Assembly: GCF_913020055.1 (NCBI RefSeq)
Contig: NZ_CAJWCF010000011.1
Location: 1 to 57,666 of the forward strand
Reading direction: 5' to 3'
DNA from: an uncultured Paraglaciecola sp.
GTDB taxonomy: Bacteria; Pseudomonadota; Gammaproteobacteria; Enterobacterales; Alteromonadaceae
DNA: 57,666 nt
A model generated the notes under the pieces. The model searched no databases, had not been told where the DNA came from, and worked only from the letters and a program-made list of their open reading frames with translations. This document shows positions 55,623-57,666 of the stretch, piece by piece. The number at the start of each line of letters is the position of its first letter. The stretch's first letter is position 1. The translations under genes and the position numbers were made by a program.

Positions 55623-57494
55623 TTAGCTAGGATTTTTTGTTTTTTCAATCCAATTGTTGACCATTCTTTCTAATACTTGCAAAGGCACAGACCCACCGCC
55701 TAACACAACATCATGAAAGTCTTTTATATCAAACTTTTCACCTAGTGCTTGTTGGGCTTTAGCACGTAATTTCAATATTTCTAACATGCCAATTTTATAA
55801 CCTGTAGCTTGACTCGGCCAAACAAAATAACGCTGAACTTCAGAAATGATTTGTCCTTCTGAAATAGGTGAATTTTGTTTGAAATAGTCAATGGCTTGTT
55901 GTTCTGTCCAGCCTTTTGAGTGAATACCAGTATCGACCACTAATCGGATGGCTCGCCACATCTCCGTAACTAAGCGACCAAAGTCAGAATAAGGGGTGTT
56001 ATACGCGCCCATTTCCTTGGCGAGCAATTCAGAATATAAAGCCCAGCCTTCTACGTAGGCATTGAAAAAAGCTTGTGTACGAAATTGCGGCACACCTTCT
56101 AACTCTTGCATGATAGATATTTGCATATGGTGACCTGGATTGCCTTCATGATAAGCAATGGCTTCCATTTCGTTTTTGGGCATGGCAGTCATATCAGACA
56201 AGTGGGCGTAATAAACACCTGAACGTGAACCGTCTGGTGTGCCAGGGTTGTAGTGTTGTGCTGCGCCGGGTTGTTCTCTAAAAGATTCAACTCGTTTCAC
56301 TTCTAAGTCAGCTTTAGGTAACAATCCAAAGTATTCTGGTAATTTATTCTTGATGTAATCGAGGTAGGCTGTTGAGTCATCGAGATAACCTTGACGTCCC
56401 TCGTCTGTATCTGGATAGTAAAATAACTCGTTCTTAACATCGCTTTTAATGTAAGCAAAAAAGTCTTGTAAGCTCCCTTTAAATTCTACAGCTGTTTTAA
56501 TTTCTTGCATTAAAGCTAATATGCGGGCTACTTCACTTAGGCCAATTTGATGGATTTCATCTGCTTTCAGATTTGTAGTAGTTGCGTTGAGTAATGCCGC
56601 ATTGTAAAAGGCTTCGCCATCGGGCAGAGCTCCTGCACCAGTCGCTTGTTTTGGTACATTAACCAAGTCTTGTTCAAACCAAGCGATCAGATTTTCATAA
56701 GCTGGTTTAAAGTGTGTGAGTAATGCTTGTTGGGCTTGAGTTTGTATATCTGCCGCTTGTGTCGCATCAATTTTTTCAGCGTCGACTAAACCTTGAATTT
56801 CCTTTTTTAAGTCAGCGAACAAGGGAGAATCGACTTCACTTTGCTCAAATGGTTGGCCTTGCAGCAAGTTTTTAGATTGCTGAATCACTCCCTCATAGGC
56901 AAATAATGGAGGGCGCACACCTTCGCTGGCATGAATTTTTGCTCGTTCTAGTAATTGAGTCATAGCTCTACCTAGTGCAGCAATACGTTTGATATATGCA
57001 TGCATATCTGGCAATTCATCAACCTGGTGTAAATTAATCAAGAAATTTGGCGTACTAGCATGTGGTCCATGCATTTGAGTAAATACGTAACCTCTTCTGC
57101 GATAAGGCACTTGGGCTTTTGCGGCTTCGTATTGAAACACCCAGAGGTCATAAGAAATTTTGGCATCTTCATTTAAAGCGGCGTAATCAAAAGAGTTCTT
57201 TAACTCAGCAACAGAATCAGCCTGCCATTTTAAACTTTTATCTTCAGCTGCTTCACTGAAATCATCTAATTCATCATAACGTTCTTTACGACCTAAGGTG
57301 GTCAGGGTCATGGGGGATTGTAAAAGTTTTTCTTCGTACTTGGTCTCAAACCATTGGTTGAGACGTTGGCTTTCTGTTAGTGCCTTTTCTTGTGTAATGC
57401 TAACTTCAGAGGGGGTGTTGTTCTCACCCTCTTTTGCCGCCTGACCGCAAGCGGTCAACATGAGAAATGTAATAATACCAAGGGATTTTTTCAC
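55623..57494 (-). CDS. DUF885 family lipoprotein, probable metallopeptidase
   Basis: 623 residues. Lipobox LTAC (Cys16). A long helical protein with AYHEGNPGHHMQISIM, an HExxxGHH-type metal site, and later YVEGWALYSELLAKEMG and MWRAIRLVVDTGIHSKGW, all typical of DUF885. The family is related to helical M3-like metallopeptidases. The substrate is unknown; lipid anchoring puts it in the periplasm or outer membrane. ATG start with GGAATCC a few bases upstream. Confidence 0.9.
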   Translation of the reverse strand: MKKSLGIITFLMLTACGQAAKEGENNTPSEVSITQEKALTESQRLNQWFETKYEEKLLQSPMTLTTLGRKERYDELDDFSEAAEDKSLKWQADSVAELKNSFDYAALNEDAKISYDLWVFQYEAAKAQVPYRRRGYVFTQMHGPHASTPNFLINLHQVDELPDMHAYIKRIAALGRAMTQLLERAKIHASEGVRPPLFAYEGVIQQSKNLLQGQPFEQSEVDSPLFADLKKEIQGLVDAEKIDATQAADIQTQAQQALLTHFKPAYENLIAWFEQDLVNVPKQATGAGALPDGEAFYNAALLNATTTNLKADEIHQIGLSEVARILALMQEIKTAVEFKGSLQDFFAYIKSDVKNELFYYPDTDEGRQGYLDDSTAYLDYIKNKLPEYFGLLPKADLEVKRVESFREQPGAAQHYNPGTPDGSRSGVYYAHLSDMTAMPKNEMEAIAYHEGNPGHHMQISIMQELEGVPQFRTQAFFNAYVEGWALYSELLAKEMGAYNTPYSDFGRLVTEMWRAIRLVVDTGIHSKGWTEQQAIDYFKQNSPISEGQIISEVQRYFVWPSQATGYKIGMLEILKLRAKAQQALGEKFDIKDFHDVVLGGGSVPLQVLERMVNNWIEKTKNPS

Positions 57495-57540
57495 GTGGAT
57501 TCCTTATTAACCTTAAGCTGAATATTCGATTCGAAAGTAC

Positions 57541-57666
57541 TAGGGGCTGTTGATCTTTCATATGTCACCGAGATTTTCCTCAAAATGTGCTTAATCAAGG
57601 CGAAATCTGTGAAGTTTGGTCATCCAAATAAACAGGTTTCAACGCCGAGTAAGTGCGTTTTGAGGA
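57541..57666. mobile_element. Possible end of a MITE or insertion sequence, cut by the window edge
   Basis: After CTAG, the segment GGGGCTGTTGATCTTTC begins a non-coding stretch. Inside it, TCCTCAAAATGTGCTTAATC (57575-57594) recurs in inverted, diverged form at the edge (…GAGTAAGTGCGTTTTGAGGA). Such an end plus an internal inverted repeat looks like a dispersed element, but the other end is outside the window. Terminal repeats and target duplication cannot be tested here. Confidence 0.3.

Overview
The window looks like chromosomal DNA of a marine gammaproteobacterium of the order Alteromonadales, probably Alteromonadaceae (Glaciecola/Paraglaciecola-like). This rests on gene order (yejK//yejLM, rplM-rpsI-petABC-sspAB, rsmI//lpoA-yraN-diaA-dolP, pyk/hexR/zwf-pgl-edd-glk-eda, argE//argCBFGHA), on moderately AT-rich DNA, and on PEP-CTERM/PrsT proteins. 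The genus is an inference. Most of the window is conserved housekeeping DNA. The accessory parts are the left end (1-3.7 kb), 19.2-24.6 kb and 24.9-31.3 kb.

Layout. 1-3.7 kb: the start of a DUF692/MNIO enzyme and a bufferin-2 precursor with two tandem cysteine-rich copies, a PEP-CTERM protein, an AraC-HTH/HDOD fusion regulator and a decayed small gene with a 10-base homopolymer. 3.7-8.4 kb: yejM, yejL, yejK, a double pterin-synthase-like protein and an M23 peptidase. 8.5-19.2 kb: ribosomal proteins L13 and S9, the cytochrome bc1 complex, SspA/SspB, then dolP-diaA-yraN-lpoA facing away from rsmI-apbE. 19.5-24.6 kb: a run of plus-strand accessory genes (EamA transporter, 2OG-Fe(II) oxygenase, two alpha/beta hydrolases, PhzF-like isomerase). 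24.9-31.3 kb: a TPR protein with a SET-like domain, PrsT, and a secreted protein with a PEP-CTERM-like tail that lacks the PEP motif. 31.7-41.6 kb: a saccharopine-dehydrogenase-like oxidoreductase, pyruvate kinase, HexR and the complete Entner-Doudoroff operon, with several HexR-like palindromes. 41.6-50.7 kb: a serine hydrolase, a lipoprotein cyclophilin, and the arginine operon argCBFGHA facing away from argE. 51.8-57.7 kb: methylglyoxal synthase, a 1064-residue phosphorylase-kinase-like GH15 protein, a DUF885 metallopeptidase, and the start of a possible dispersed repeat.

How the genes work together. zwf, pgl, edd and eda carry glucose 6-phosphate to pyruvate and glyceraldehyde 3-phosphate, glk feeds the route, pyk completes lower glycolysis, and HexR is the expected regulator of these genes. 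argA, argB, argC, argE, argF, argG and argH cover arginine synthesis from glutamate except the argD aminotransferase and carbamoyl-phosphate synthase, which are not in the window.

The most notable candidate is the argC leader at about 50387-50527. It holds a short open frame ending in two arginine codons and a stop, then two mutually exclusive hairpins, the second followed by a U-rich tract. This is the layout of a ribosome-mediated transcription attenuator, which I do not know as a described control of this operon. Other candidates are the duplicated bufferin precursor and the TPR-SET protein beside PrsT. All functional statements are homology-style readings by eye; no database search was run.
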